A stretch of 56,196 nt of DNA. Origin: a virus. Position numbers and translations under genes: made by a program. Below are positions 1 to 7,940 of this stretch, piece after piece (position 1 is the first letter of the stretch; each line of letters begins with the position of its first letter). Location of the stretch: the IMG/VR virus record IMGVR_UViG_3300046506_000485, positions 1 through 56,196 of that record; one strand, 5' to 3'. Under the pieces are notes generated by a model. It saw only the letters and a list, made by a program, of their open reading frames with translations. It did no database searches and had not been told where the DNA came from.

Positions 1-348
1 ATGGACACCACACCAGAGGCCAGCGAATGGCCCGACGAGTTCATCAGGGAAGAAATGCTCGAGCAGCAAAACGTACTCCTGATCGAGGAGTGCCGGATGC
101 TGCAAGAGGATTTGACGCGCTACCGGCAGAATCTCGCCAAGATGGTCGACCAGAACGCGATCGTTACCGCCGAACGAGACCGACTCCGGCGCCAACTGGA
201 CGAACACATATCCGAGCTTTCTAAAATGAGGCTGAGCGCCTGCGAGGATTGGAAGTCGATCAACAGAATGAAGAGGGTCATTGCCCAGCGGGATGAGCTG
301 CTGCGGCAATTCAAGGTGCCTGAGCAATACCTTGGCGGTCATAACTAA
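1..348 (+). CDS. Hypothetical coiled-coil protein
   Basis: 115-aa acidic/basic helical protein that I do not recognise. The central part (about residues 20-100) is rich in Glu, Arg, Gln and Leu in heptad-like spacing and lacks Gly and Pro, so a coiled coil is likely. The ATG is the first base of the window, so a ribosome site or a longer start cannot be judged. It is the first of four plus-strand genes lying opposite to the phage late genes, the usual position of accessory (moron) genes near a prophage end. No signal peptide or membrane segment is seen. Confidence 0.55.
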   Translation: MDTTPEASEWPDEFIREEMLEQQNVLLIEECRMLQEDLTRYRQNLAKMVDQNAIVTAERDRLRRQLDEHISELSKMRLSACEDWKSINRMKRVIAQRDELLRQFKVPEQYLGGHN

Positions 349-404
349 CTTTCACATGGCCGGCGTGGTCAACTTCAGATCAGGTTCAACCTTTGAGGGG
401 CGCC

Positions 405-1049
405 ATGTGTAGACATTATGAAGCACCATCACGCGCGCAGTTGGTGAAGGCGTTCGGCGTTGAGCCGTATGAGCAGGGACGATTGGATCTGTGGCCGACG
501 TATATGGGGCCGTTCATTCGGCGCCCCACCGGTGAGCAGGATGAGTCCGGTCCAGCGCTGGAATTGGTCGAAGGCTCGTTCGGGCTGATACCTGGCTGGA
601 GCAAGGACACAAAGATCGCCCGGCGCACCTACAACGCTCGGTCAGAGACGGCGGCCAAGAAGCCATCGTTTCGCAGCGCCTGGAAGAATGCCCAGCACTG
701 CATCATCCCGGCTGCGGCGATCTACGAGCCAGACTGGCGGACCGGCAAGGCCATTGCCACGCGCATCGCCCGCACCGACGGTGAGCCGCTTGGCATCGCC
801 GGGCTGTGGGAGTGGTGGAAGAATCAAGAAGGCGAGATCGTGCACAGCTATTCGATGCTGACGATCAACGCCGACGACCACACGCTCATGCGCGACTACC
901 ACAAGCCGGACGACGAAAAGCGCATGGTCGTGATTCTGCCGGCCGGCCTGTACAGCGACTGGCTCGACGCGCCCGCCAGCGAAAGCATGGAGTTCATGCG
1001 GCAGTATCCGGCCGATCGGATGTCGGTGCAGCCAAGGGAGGAAGTATGA
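405..1049 (+). CDS. SRAP-domain protein (YedK/HMCES family)
   Basis: 214-aa SOS-response-associated peptidase-like protein. Family members crosslink through Cys2 to abasic sites in single-stranded DNA and shield them. Start ATG 405 is chosen because it leaves Cys2 directly after Met, as the mechanism requires, and GAGGGG lies just upstream. Asn77 (NARSE), Glu108 (IYEPDW) and His166 (DYHKP) occupy the places of the known active-site residues, and the WEWW and RMVVIL blocks are typical. Its stop overlaps the next ATG (ATGA). A phage copy probably protects replicating DNA or takes part in SOS biology; that role is inferred. Confidence 0.9.
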   Translation: MCRHYEAPSRAQLVKAFGVEPYEQGRLDLWPTYMGPFIRRPTGEQDESGPALELVEGSFGLIPGWSKDTKIARRTYNARSETAAKKPSFRSAWKNAQHCIIPAAAIYEPDWRTGKAIATRIARTDGEPLGIAGLWEWWKNQEGEIVHSYSMLTINADDHTLMRDYHKPDDEKRMVVILPAGLYSDWLDAPASESMEFMRQYPADRMSVQPREEV

Positions 1050-1282
1050 TTTTGGATGAGGGGGCGTTGCCGCCTAAGTATCGCGAGGAAGTCTTGCGGC
1101 TGATGTCGATGATCGAGGTGGCGACTGATGACGCCGGCGTGCGTAAGGCTGGAAGTTACGCGGAGGGATTCGTGCGAGGGATCGAGGTTGCCGGGGCGTT
1201 GCGGGACCAGCAGATCGAGGAACTGTATGTGCTGATGGAAGCCGCAATGCACTCGCGGCTGGAGATATTGGCGTCTCAGTGA
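1046..1282 (+). CDS. Small hypothetical protein
   Basis: 78-aa protein starting at ATG 1046, overlapping the SRAP stop by four bases with AGGGAGG just upstream, so it is probably translationally coupled. It is Glu/Ala/Met rich and looks all-helical, with no membrane segment or cysteine motif. A longer reading frame runs upstream through the SRAP gene but is only its shadow. Function unknown; the coupling suggests co-expression with the SRAP protein. Confidence 0.7.
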   Translation: MILDEGALPPKYREEVLRLMSMIEVATDDAGVRKAGSYAEGFVRGIEVAGALRDQQIEELYVLMEAAMHSRLEILASQ

Positions 1283-1385
1283 ATAGCCAGGTTTTATTGT
1301 GCTGACGGACCTGCGCCGACCTTCTCTTTCGATCAGAACGTATACAATGTTTTTCTGGGAGCCGCTTCAACATGAGGATTTCGAT

Positions 1386-1610
1386 ATGAGTGTCAACATA
1401 GCTAAATGGCAAGCCTACTGGTCACTCGGCTCTTCTGGCGCGGCTTGTAACGCCTGCGGAAGAAGTCAGGACGTAGACGGAAGCTATCAACCTTTGGAGC
1501 ACGCCCCAGATTGTCCTGCCAAAGAAATAGCTGGTGCAAATCCGTGGGGCGATCTTTCTATAGCTGTCGGCCTGGACGAAAGAGATCGCGCGACCAATAC
1601 TGCGGCTTGA
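1386..1610 (+). CDS. Small Cys-containing hypothetical protein
   Basis: 74-aa protein starting MSVNIAKWQ, with GAGG about eight bases upstream of ATG 1386. It carries CNAC at about residues 18-21 and a later HAPDC, so a single zinc-binding site of the C-x2-C / H-x-C kind is possible. It lies about 100 bases after the 78-aa gene on the same strand and converges with the spanin gene, whose stop is at 1623. Product not recognised. Confidence 0.6.
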   Translation: MSVNIAKWQAYWSLGSSGAACNACGRSQDVDGSYQPLEHAPDCPAKEIAGANPWGDLSIAVGLDERDRATNTAA

Positions 1611-1622
1611 AATAATGTCGTC

Positions 1623-2123
1623 TCAGTGACTCAGCACGTCATACGCCCGCTCGCAAGCCAGCCCCGCTATTCGGCTTGCATCAGCGACTGCCGCCAGCTC
1701 TCCCGCTCTTTGGTCAGCGCGCTGGCGCAGGTCGGCGAGCACAGTGGTGAGGTCGCGGACTGTCTTGCCTCCGACGGCAATCTGGGAATTGAGGGAGGCG
1801 CGACCGGCAAGCAGCTTACTGACTTCGAGCTGCAGGCTGTCAGCAGCAGACTGAGCGTTAACAGCATCGGCGGCAGCCACTTTGATTTGCTTCTGTGCAT
1901 CGTCTCGTACCTGGTCAATGTCGCGTTGTCGTTGCTGTTCTGTTTCGCGGGCCTGCTCGCTGGCTTTCTGGGCGGCTTCCGCGATGTCGGATTGGTATTT
2001 GGCGTACTCGGTGCGCACGTCGGCGAGGGCCAAGGTCTGGTAGAGCAGCCCGCCCGATAGCGCCACGATCAGGGCGAGAATGCCCCACACCCAGACCGGG
2101 ACCAGTTTGAGCGCGGCGATCAT
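1623..2123 (-). CDS. Rz: Inner-membrane spanin (Rz-like)
   Basis: 166-aa i-spanin, the last lysis gene. An N-terminal membrane anchor (about residues 7-30, VWVWGILALIVALSGGLL) is followed by a long Ala/Gln/Glu/Arg-rich coiled coil that would span the periplasm. This is the topology of Rz/DUF2514 proteins, which join inner and outer membranes with Rz1 in the final step of lysis. Its ATG overlaps the endolysin stop (ATGA), giving an endolysin-Rz order. A second-frame lipoprotein gene (Rz1 candidate) is embedded in it. Confidence 0.85.
   Translation of the reverse strand: MIAALKLVPVWVWGILALIVALSGGLLYQTLALADVRTEYAKYQSDIAEAAQKASEQARETEQQRQRDIDQVRDDAQKQIKVAAADAVNAQSAADSLQLEVSKLLAGRASLNSQIAVGGKTVRDLTTVLADLRQRADQRAGELAAVADASRIAGLACERAYDVLSH
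1667..1900 (-). CDS. Rz1: Outer-membrane spanin lipoprotein (Rz1-like), embedded in Rz
   Basis: 77-aa frame entirely inside the Rz gene in another reading frame. From ATG 1900 it begins with a basic stretch (HRSKSK), then a hydrophobic run ending in the lipobox LLTAC with Cys23. The mature part starts SSKSV and has a proline-rich segment (LPVAPPSIPRLP). A lipoprotein signal and proline-rich mature chain nested in Rz is the classic lambda Rz1 arrangement. A TTG six codons upstream is an alternative start. No strong ribosome site is visible, so translation remains inferred. Confidence 0.75.
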   Translation of the reverse strand: MHRSKSKWLPPMLLTLSLLLTACSSKSVSCLPVAPPSIPRLPSEARQSATSPLCSPTCASALTKERESWRQSLMQAE

Positions 2124-2731
2124 GCCAGCACCTTCAGTGCGCGAGCATAGATGGCAGCCCGATCTGCGTAACCGTTGAGCCCTCCGTTGATTTTCCGTGT
2201 AATTGCATGCAGGTCGCCCGCGTCGGCCAGCGGGTTTAACCCATTAGCCGACCAGAACCACGCAGCAGACATCGCCGCGTTCGCAGGCTGTTCGAGCAAT
2301 TCAGGCTGAGCGATCAGATCCAGCCCCAGCGCGTCGCCGCACTTCTGGTAGTTGGCCTTGCCGGTGACTTGAATCAGGCCGCGGCCGCGATATTTCCAGC
2401 CGTCTCCCGATCCCGGCGCACCGTTGCCCATGCGCGAGGCGTAGGCGATGTTTGCGATCTTCTCTGGCTGTCGAGCGCACGCCGCCGCCTGCTCTGCCGA
2501 AAACCGGCTCGGCCATGTGACTTGGAGTGCTTGGGCGCTGTAGTTGAGGTTTTCCACGACTGCCGTGAGCTGGCCGCTCTCATGCCCGACCTGAGCAATG
2601 AACGCAGCCATGCGCGCGGGCGTGGTGATCTGATACTTCGCCATCGCCGCGTTGAGCCCCGGCGTGAACTTGCCTGCGACCTTCGCCGCGCCCGGCAGAA
2701 TTGCAACGATCTGACTTTCGGTGATCGGCAT
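2120..2731 (-). CDS. Endolysin, GH19 chitinase-like
   Basis: 203-aa peptidoglycan hydrolase of the GH19 (lysozyme-like) fold. Glu51 in the GHESGQL block is the expected catalytic acid, and YRGRGLIQVTGKANY at about residue 111 onward is the diagnostic GH19 phage lysin block. No signal peptide is seen, so a holin is needed for release. Start ATG 2731 has GGAG seven bases upstream; GTG at 2734 is less well spaced. It precedes Rz with an ATGA overlap. A terminator hairpin lies in its leader, downstream of a late-promoter element. Confidence 0.92.
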   Translation of the reverse strand: MPITESQIVAILPGAAKVAGKFTPGLNAAMAKYQITTPARMAAFIAQVGHESGQLTAVVENLNYSAQALQVTWPSRFSAEQAAACARQPEKIANIAYASRMGNGAPGSGDGWKYRGRGLIQVTGKANYQKCGDALGLDLIAQPELLEQPANAAMSAAWFWSANGLNPLADAGDLHAITRKINGGLNGYADRAAIYARALKVLA

Positions 2732-2749
2732 CACTTTTCTCCAGACAAT

Positions 2750-2770
2750 AAAAAACCCGCAAATGCGGGC
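2750..2770 (-). terminator. Rho-independent terminator in the endolysin leader
   Basis: On the minus strand CCCGCA pairs with TGCGGG and is followed by TTTTTTAT. It ends the tail-fibre unit. It also lies downstream of the late-promoter element at 2793-2817, so a transcript from that element would be stopped after a few dozen bases unless the terminator is read through. Confidence 0.85.
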
Positions 2771-2792
2771 TGGGTGTTCCCGTATATGCAGG

Positions 2793-2817
2793 CTCTGTGA
2801 CTGGATGGTGGCGTCCA
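2793..2817 (-). promoter_or_regulatory. Late-promoter element, copy f (lysis genes)
   Basis: Minus-strand AGTCACAGAG preceded by TGG twelve bases upstream, where most other copies have TTG. It lies just after the stop of the 161-aa gene and before the endolysin. It contains an ACTGGA/TCCAGT inverted repeat. One of nine copies described in the findings. Confidence 0.6.
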
Positions 2818-2820
2818 GTG

Positions 2821-3306
2821 TTATGCGGTGGGTGGCTCGACTGTTTCGGGTGTTTCGGCGGCCAGTGCCGGTGCGTTGAGCAAACCTGTCAGGCGCCGAA
2901 TTTCGGCTTGCTGAGTGTCGCTCTGCTTTTCGGCGGTCGCGGCGTCTGCGGCAAGTAGATCGTTAAGGCGTTGAATCTCTGTCTGCGCGGCCACCAGTTG
3001 CTCGGTCAGTGTCGCCGTGCTCGCCTGCTCAGATGCCAGCGCGTTCGACAGGTTCTGGTTCTCGATGATCGTCGCGGCATTAACCTCGCCCAGCACCTCG
3101 GAAAGCATTTCGCCCTCTTCGCCAGCGATCAGCGCCAGTTGCTCGGGCGAATTGATGTTTGTCGCGATCGGCACGCCGTCTTTGGTGGTCTGCGTGATCG
3201 TGGTGCGGGAGGCGCCAGTCAGCTTGCCTTTGTTCGGGGCGACATCACCAAAGCGCAGCAAGATTTCGTAGTTGAAGGTTTCTTCGTTGTATACGGGAGT
3301 AGGCAT
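2821..3306 (-). CDS. Tail-fibre-associated coiled-coil protein
   Basis: 161-aa protein, the last gene of the tail-fibre run. Residues about 1-60 are beta-like (NYEILLRFGDVAPNKG), then comes a Gln/Ala/Leu-rich coiled coil (about 85-145) and a Pro/Thr-rich tail. Its position after the fibre genes fits a fibre-assembly chaperone or fibre cap, but no family was recognised. Start ATG 3306 is preferred to an upstream in-frame start because it sits directly after the previous stop at 3309. Confidence 0.65.
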   Translation of the reverse strand: MPTPVYNEETFNYEILLRFGDVAPNKGKLTGASRTTITQTTKDGVPIATNINSPEQLALIAGEEGEMLSEVLGEVNAATIIENQNLSNALASEQASTATLTEQLVAAQTEIQRLNDLLAADAATAEKQSDTQQAEIRRLTGLLNAPALAAETPETVEPPTA

Positions 3307-3308
3307 GA

Positions 3309-3992
3309 TCAGCTCACTGTCGTTGTGGTGTTGAGGATTTGCCAAACCGTGCCGTTTGACCGGCAGCGCTTGGAGCCGCCATTGGCATTCGTGACATCAA
3401 TTTCATAGCCGCTATAGGCAGAAGCTGACGGGAGAGTGGTCAGGGTGAATTGCCCTACCCTAAAAGGCGCTGTAACCGTCGCATCGCCGCTCACGGCCAG
3501 AGCTGCAATTGTGGTCCTGCCAGTTGCCCGGCTAATTACCAAAGGCACACTGCCGTACGAGCTGTTGTCCTGATACCTGACGATGGAAAAGTCAGAGCCG
3601 ACGTTTGATCCTGACTCGGCATCAGCAGATTTGATTACCTGCCACCGCCTTGAGTTGCCGGTCTGGAAGGCTAGCGTTGATGCCTGACTAGCATCGGCGA
3701 TCAGGGTAAGCATGGCTGCGGCTGCTTGCCCGGCGCGTGTCAGGGTAAGGTCGCCACCTGCAACAGAGGCGCCGCCGGTGAATGCAGGACTCGCCAAGTT
3801 AGCCTTGAGATCTAGGGCGGCCTGTTGTGGCGCACTCACCGGCTTGACGTTGTCTGCAGTGTTGCTCGCCTGATCCAGCCCCACCATCGCCTTCGTGACC
3901 TGAACCCATGCGCTTGTTGCCTGTACCCACAAAAACTGCCCCGCCACGCTCGGCAGCGGGACCAGCTGTCCAAGCTGTCTGTTAGCCGTCAT
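3309..3992 (-). CDS. Tail fibre protein
   Basis: 227-aa Ala/Ser/Thr/Gly-rich protein. The segment near residues 55-80 (DLKANLASPAFTGG) is the repeat seen in phage tail-fibre proteins, and the C-terminal part (about 180-227) resembles a small receptor-binding head ending in VWQILNTTTTVS. Probably part of the host-recognition fibre outside the virion. It sits in a tight row of fibre genes spaced by 1-3 bases. Confidence 0.7.
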   Translation of the reverse strand: MTANRQLGQLVPLPSVAGQFLWVQATSAWVQVTKAMVGLDQASNTADNVKPVSAPQQAALDLKANLASPAFTGGASVAGGDLTLTRAGQAAAAMLTLIADASQASTLAFQTGNSRRWQVIKSADAESGSNVGSDFSIVRYQDNSSYGSVPLVISRATGRTTIAALAVSGDATVTAPFRVGQFTLTTLPSASAYSGYEIDVTNANGGSKRCRSNGTVWQILNTTTTVS

Positions 3993-3995
3993 AAA

Positions 3996-4706
3996 TCACC
4001 TGTCGAAGAGATAGCCGCGAACCCGAATCGTCAGGCCGCCGAGGGTAATGAGCCCGTTGAGGAAGTAGTTGAGCAGCTGGTTCCCGTTGACCTCGACGTC
4101 GTACTGGCCTGCCTGATTCGCTTTGACGAACAGGAGGAAGTTGGTCGTGGAGAGCGTTCCGTTGTCAGGAGTGCCGAGGTAGGCATCACTGGTCGATGTG
4201 TTGTCGATTAGCGTGTACATCAGGCGGCAGGTCATGGGGACGACAGTGGATGCGTCAACCAGAGTCGGAGCTGTGCCCGTTGCGACGTTGAGCAGGCGCG
4301 ACTGGGAGATTGCAGCGCCGCCCGGTGGGACGAAGCTAATCCGGTTGGCCCGGTCGCCCACCTGACTGTGCAGGAATGCCAGCGTCACGCCGCTTGCGTT
4401 GAAGTAGAGCGAGCCCAGATATCGGCGCGTCGGGTCATTGGATTTCGTGCGCGCCGTGCCCTGGTACGGATCGGCTGGAGCGGTGGCCGAGGCCTCGAAC
4501 TTGAGCACGCCGTCATCGTTGGCGATGTAGAAGTGTCGCCATGCGTTCGTCACGCCGGAGATCACCAAGCTCATGTCGCTCTGGGAGAGCGCGCGGCCTT
4601 GGTTCGGAATGTACGCAGCGCCCGGTGAAAGGCCAACCGTCACGCCGTCAGCCAAAACACTGAGCTTCAGCCCGACAATTCTTGCGTCGTTTACGTTATA
4701 GGCCAT
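3996..4706 (-). CDS. Tail fibre / baseplate-type structural protein
   Basis: 236-aa beta-rich protein beginning MAYNVNDARIVGLKL. It has the Ser/Thr/Gly/Asn-rich composition of phage adhesion proteins, no signal peptide and few charged helices. It is one base downstream of the 406-aa fibre protein and three bases upstream of the 227-aa one, so it is cotranscribed with both. Family not recognised; a virion fibre component is inferred from context. Confidence 0.65.
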   Translation of the reverse strand: MAYNVNDARIVGLKLSVLADGVTVGLSPGAAYIPNQGRALSQSDMSLVISGVTNAWRHFYIANDDGVLKFEASATAPADPYQGTARTKSNDPTRRYLGSLYFNASGVTLAFLHSQVGDRANRISFVPPGGAAISQSRLLNVATGTAPTLVDASTVVPMTCRLMYTLIDNTSTSDAYLGTPDNGTLSTTNFLLFVKANQAGQYDVEVNGNQLLNYFLNGLITLGGLTIRVRGYLFDR

Positions 4707-4707
4707 A

Positions 4708-5928
4708 TCACACCGTCACTATCGTGTTGTCGGCGACACGTACCCAGTTCGTGCCGTTGCTTACTACCACCCCTGCTCCGCCGGCCATGTTGGTGCACCA
4801 GCGTTGCTTGGCGAGGTTTGCAGATGCTGCGGGAAGACCTGCGACCGTGTACTGAAGCAGGGCGTCGTCTTGAGCCCTAAGCGCGCCGAGGACGACGACT
4901 GTCAGAACATCCCCTATCGCATCAGCACCAACTGCAAGCACCACGTTTGCACCATCGGTTGCCGTGTAGTCAGCCGGAGCGAGAACGGGACCTTTGAAGA
5001 ACGGGATAATTGCGCCTGCGGTGTAGCCGTTAGGGATGGCAAACGACGTCTGTCCAGCGGAAGTGGCTGCGATGTTTTCGATGCGGAAGACGTTGCCCGC
5101 TGGCAGATATGCAGCCGGGATCTTGCTGTCAGCGCCGAGAGGTGCAACGCCGTTGGCTGCACCAATCGCCGAGGTGCTGACCTTGCTGGAGTCGGAAGGC
5201 GTAATTACCGGCGTGCCATCCGCTTTGACGTAGTCCAAGACAAGCCAAGCAGTGGCGCTGATGGAAACGATTTTGATCCGATCGCGCGTCTTGCCGATGA
5301 TGTCGGCGCCGCCTGGAATGATCAGATTGCTGCTGTTTACGAGGGTGATACCGTCCGCGCCGAGAATCACCCATCGCTCAACGCCGCTATCGGGCGCAGG
5401 GCCAAACGAGGTGATGCTTGTGCCACCCCCTGGATCGACTTGGATGGTATTGGCGCCGGCCGATGCCGCACCAATGGTCGACGCAGTGAGGTTTACCCGG
5501 GCAATCGGGGCCTCGTTTATGGCGCCAGTCATTGTCCCGCCGGCGAGCGGCAGTTTCGTATTATCTGGAGCCGAAACCAGCGGCGATCCATCCTTTCGAT
5601 GGTAGTTGGTGCATTCCCAGTAGTTCTCGAAGCCTTCCGTGCCAATGCGGATGAATTCTGCCCAGTCGCCATTCTGCGTTGTGATGTTGGCGCCGGTCGG
5701 GAGAATGAAAGTCGTAGCGTTGTGCACGACTACCAGGCCGGCTACCGCGAATTTCACTCGCCGAGTGGTGCCTTTGGTGCTTCCGTAAAAGCCTGTGAAA
5801 TTGCTGCTGACCGAGGTGATGCGATAGGTGTTCGCGGGCTTATTGCTGTCCACTCTACCGTCAATGAAGACCTCGCCCGGCACGACATCAATGAAGGCCG
5901 CCTCGTCGATAGCGGCAACGTGCTTCAT
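4708..5928 (-). CDS. Tail fibre protein
   Basis: 406-aa protein rich in beta structure. It contains the fibre-type block NTKLPLAGGTMTGAI (about residues 125-140), a common trimerising repeat of tail fibres. The C-terminal third resembles a receptor-binding region. Its start overlaps the stop of the 240-aa gene (TAATG). Role inferred: distal host adhesion. Confidence 0.75.
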   Translation of the reverse strand: MKHVAAIDEAAFIDVVPGEVFIDGRVDSNKPANTYRITSVSSNFTGFYGSTKGTTRRVKFAVAGLVVVHNATTFILPTGANITTQNGDWAEFIRIGTEGFENYWECTNYHRKDGSPLVSAPDNTKLPLAGGTMTGAINEAPIARVNLTASTIGAASAGANTIQVDPGGGTSITSFGPAPDSGVERWVILGADGITLVNSSNLIIPGGADIIGKTRDRIKIVSISATAWLVLDYVKADGTPVITPSDSSKVSTSAIGAANGVAPLGADSKIPAAYLPAGNVFRIENIAATSAGQTSFAIPNGYTAGAIIPFFKGPVLAPADYTATDGANVVLAVGADAIGDVLTVVVLGALRAQDDALLQYTVAGLPAASANLAKQRWCTNMAGGAGVVVSNGTNWVRVADNTIVTV

Positions 5929-6650
5929 TACGCAACTACCGTTACGCGGTACTGCCCGGTCGTTGGAGCAACGCCAAATGTGAGCTGAACGGTATTCACG
6001 CCATTGGCGACCCAGTCAGCAATCACGCCAGCGTTCGACGTCACTTCTTTCACGCTCACCGACACGTCCTGAGTGCCAAGGTTGTGGGTGATCGTCAGAG
6101 TTGTAGCGGTGCCGTCGCCGATGGTGGCGCTGGCTTTGCGTGCCACAACGGCCGGATCAACCGCGATTACCCCAGCGTTCAGCGTGATGCCGTTACCTGC
6201 GGCGTATGAGGCGCCGCCACCGATCTGGGCAAATACAAGGGCCGTGGTGTTGAGGGTGATTGGCGCGTCCGTGGTTTGCAGCCAGATGCTGTTACCCAGC
6301 GTGGTGCCTTCACTGATGAAGGTCGCGGCGCCTACGGCTTCCGGCCCGGTATCCATGTCACTTGCGCGAGTCCAAGCGCCAGTCGCCGCAACGTAGATGC
6401 CGTTGGCTGATCCGGTCGTCTGGCTCTTCACCAGTACTCGGTCGCCAGCGATGATTGCCACGCCGTCGATGGTTTGGGCGCCGGAGAGCGTGATGTTCGC
6501 AGTAGTCGCGGCGCGGACTGGCGCTTTCCAGCTATAGCCCTGAATCGCCGCCTGCAACTGGGCGTAAGTAACCGCGTCCTGCTGATTGACGGCGTCCTTC
6601 AGGTTGATGAAGCCAAAGCCACTCGCGTCCAGCGTGTTGGTAATTTTCAT
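5928..6650 (-). CDS. Tail fibre protein, N-terminal adaptor type
   Basis: 240-aa protein whose N-terminus (NTLDASGFGFINLKDAV, then YAQLQAAIQGYSWKAPVRAAT) matches the attachment region of many phage tail fibres, where a long stem normally follows. Middle residues (about 60-145) carry the GDRVLVKSQTTGSANGIYV block. The C-terminus (about 170-240) is a small beta domain (THNLGTQDVSVSVKEV). The short length suggests the fibre is built from several small polypeptides. Confidence 0.8.
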   Translation of the reverse strand: MKITNTLDASGFGFINLKDAVNQQDAVTYAQLQAAIQGYSWKAPVRAATTANITLSGAQTIDGVAIIAGDRVLVKSQTTGSANGIYVAATGAWTRASDMDTGPEAVGAATFISEGTTLGNSIWLQTTDAPITLNTTALVFAQIGGGASYAAGNGITLNAGVIAVDPAVVARKASATIGDGTATTLTITHNLGTQDVSVSVKEVTSNAGVIADWVANGVNTVQLTFGVAPTTGQYRVTVVA

Positions 6651-6661
6651 GCGGGTCTACC

Positions 6662-6970
6662 TCAGTTTAAGTACGCCTTGCCTGCGTAGGCCGCGCCGTG
6701 AATGACTTGGATGATGTTTGCGTCGACGTACCGGATATCAGGCGTGATCACGCCGTCGAGCGAATCGACGACGGTCACTGATGGGTGCCGATTCAGGTTG
6801 TGCGGGATGGTCCAGACGCTCAGGGCTGATGCCTGCGTCCATGTGAATGTGCTGCTCGCGCCGGCGCCGGACTTGCCAGGTGCACCGCGCTGCCCCGCCA
6901 TGATCGTGAATGCGCCATTGCTGCTACGGCAGCAGCTCGATGATCCGCGCACAACGAATGCGGAGTTCAT
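6662..6970 (-). CDS. Small tail protein with short collagen-like stretch
   Basis: 102-aa protein. After a Ser/Cys-rich N-terminus comes GQRGAPGKSGAG, a short collagen-like Gly repeat, then a beta domain with HNLNRHPSV, a motif shared with phage fibre head domains. Start ATG 6970 overlaps the upstream stop (ATGA) with GAGG nearby. ATG 6901 (MAGQRG) would give a tidier protein but lacks a ribosome site. Likely a fibre component. Confidence 0.65.
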   Translation of the reverse strand: MNSAFVVRGSSSCCRSSNGAFTIMAGQRGAPGKSGAGASSTFTWTQASALSVWTIPHNLNRHPSVTVVDSLDGVITPDIRYVDANIIQVIHGAAYAGKAYLN

Positions 6971-7569
6971 CGAGTGACCTCGGCGCCGATCGTGACCTTG
7001 CTGATTGCGGTGATCGGATAGACGTCGCCGTCCGGGGTGATCAGTTCAAGGTCGTAGACGCCCTGCTTCCATGTGATCAGTGCGGTAACGGCGGGAGAAA
7101 GGCGCACGATCAGCGCCGCCAGCGCGACGTCAACTTCGATAGTGCCGTCTGCGCCGACCGAATCGCTGCTCAGCGAAAGCAGAATCTTATCGGTTCCACG
7201 GTCGCGGATCTGCATTCGGGCCGAGCAACCAGTGAGGTCGAATGGCCGGTTAAAGATCACTGAACCGCCAGAGGTGTAAGCGCGCCAGTTATCCGCGCGG
7301 ACGGCGTTCAGTTCGATGGTGTTCGCATCGACAAAGGAGGCGATGAAGGCCTGATCGTCCTGGGTGTTCAGCTCTTCCGGATGGCGAACGCCTTCAATGC
7401 TGATCGGCCAGCCATCAGGAATGCCGTGATTGGCGACACTCAGGCGAACCGGCGCAGTACTGGGCATGCCTGAAATTGGCGCGTACACCAGTTCGGAGTC
7501 GGCATAGCGATAGGCAAACTCGAAAGTCTTGCCTCGAACGATATTGATGTCGACGACGGGAGCGCCCAT
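6967..7569 (-). CDS. Tail/baseplate structural protein
   Basis: 200-aa protein, first gene of the tail-fibre transcription unit. It begins VDINIVRGKTFEFAYRY, a pattern I associate with small phage tail proteins that precede fibre genes, and is beta-rich with repeated Asp/Ser/Ile patterns. ATG 7569 has GGAG in range, and its leader contains GGAAATC/GATTTCC arms. The late-promoter element at 7597-7621 lies about 30 bases upstream. Confidence 0.7.
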   Translation of the reverse strand: MGAPVVDINIVRGKTFEFAYRYADSELVYAPISGMPSTAPVRLSVANHGIPDGWPISIEGVRHPEELNTQDDQAFIASFVDANTIELNAVRADNWRAYTSGGSVIFNRPFDLTGCSARMQIRDRGTDKILLSLSSDSVGADGTIEVDVALAALIVRLSPAVTALITWKQGVYDLELITPDGDVYPITAISKVTIGAEVTR

Positions 7570-7596
7570 GGAAATCTCCAGCGATTTCCGATGAGC

Positions 7597-7621
7597 CTAT
7601 GTGACTGGATTGGGTGGACAA
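7597..7621 (-). promoter_or_regulatory. Late-promoter element, copy b (tail-fibre unit)
   Basis: Minus-strand TTG, twelve bases, then AGTCACATAG. It directly follows a GC-rich hairpin that ends the preceding unit and lies about 30 bases upstream of ATG 7569. Confidence 0.75.
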
Positions 7622-7642
7622 GGGGATGTCACACCCCTCGCG
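7621..7642 (-). terminator. Weak terminator-like hairpin
   Basis: On the minus strand, after the stop at 7643, AGGGG pairs with CCCCT around an eight-base loop and is followed by TTG. The stem is short and the T-run poor, so its strength is uncertain. Confidence 0.4.
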
Positions 7643-7918
7643 TCAATTACACCGAATCTGCCGATTCTCGTAGCCATAGCTGTAGCAGTTCAGATTGCTG
7701 GGCGGTTGCGGCCGGATGATGATCGGACGCTGACGAACAGGTTCTGACTCCAGGCCGGCGTCAATCCGGGCGCGCTGGGCGGCTTTGCGCTTCGCCAATT
7801 CTTCCTGGCGCTGCTGCTCTCGGCCCATGGAGCTAGTGCTATCTGGAACGATAGTGAGGGTGCCAGCGGCGGAAATCCCTGAGGCGAGCATACAGGCCAG
7901 CAATAAGGCGATTTTCAT
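7643..7918 (-). CDS. Small exported protein
   Basis: 91-aa protein with a clear Sec signal (MKIALLLACMLASGISA, cleavage predicted near AG). The mature part is Arg/Gln/Glu-rich and ends with NCYSYGYENRQIRCN, whose two cysteines could form a disulphide. Start ATG 7918 is chosen because it begins the signal peptide; upstream in-frame starts would bury it. Last gene of the ejection-protein unit. A periplasmic protein made late in infection, function unknown. Confidence 0.75.
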   Translation of the reverse strand: MKIALLLACMLASGISAAGTLTIVPDSTSSMGREQQRQEELAKRKAAQRARIDAGLESEPVRQRPIIIRPQPPSNLNCYSYGYENRQIRCN

Positions 7919-7940
7919 TCCGTACGTCCTTGTGGCGAGG

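Noticed and set aside
4804-5988. 394-codon plus-strand frame
   Set aside because: Antisense of the tail-fibre gene; Cys/Arg-rich composition typical of shadows.
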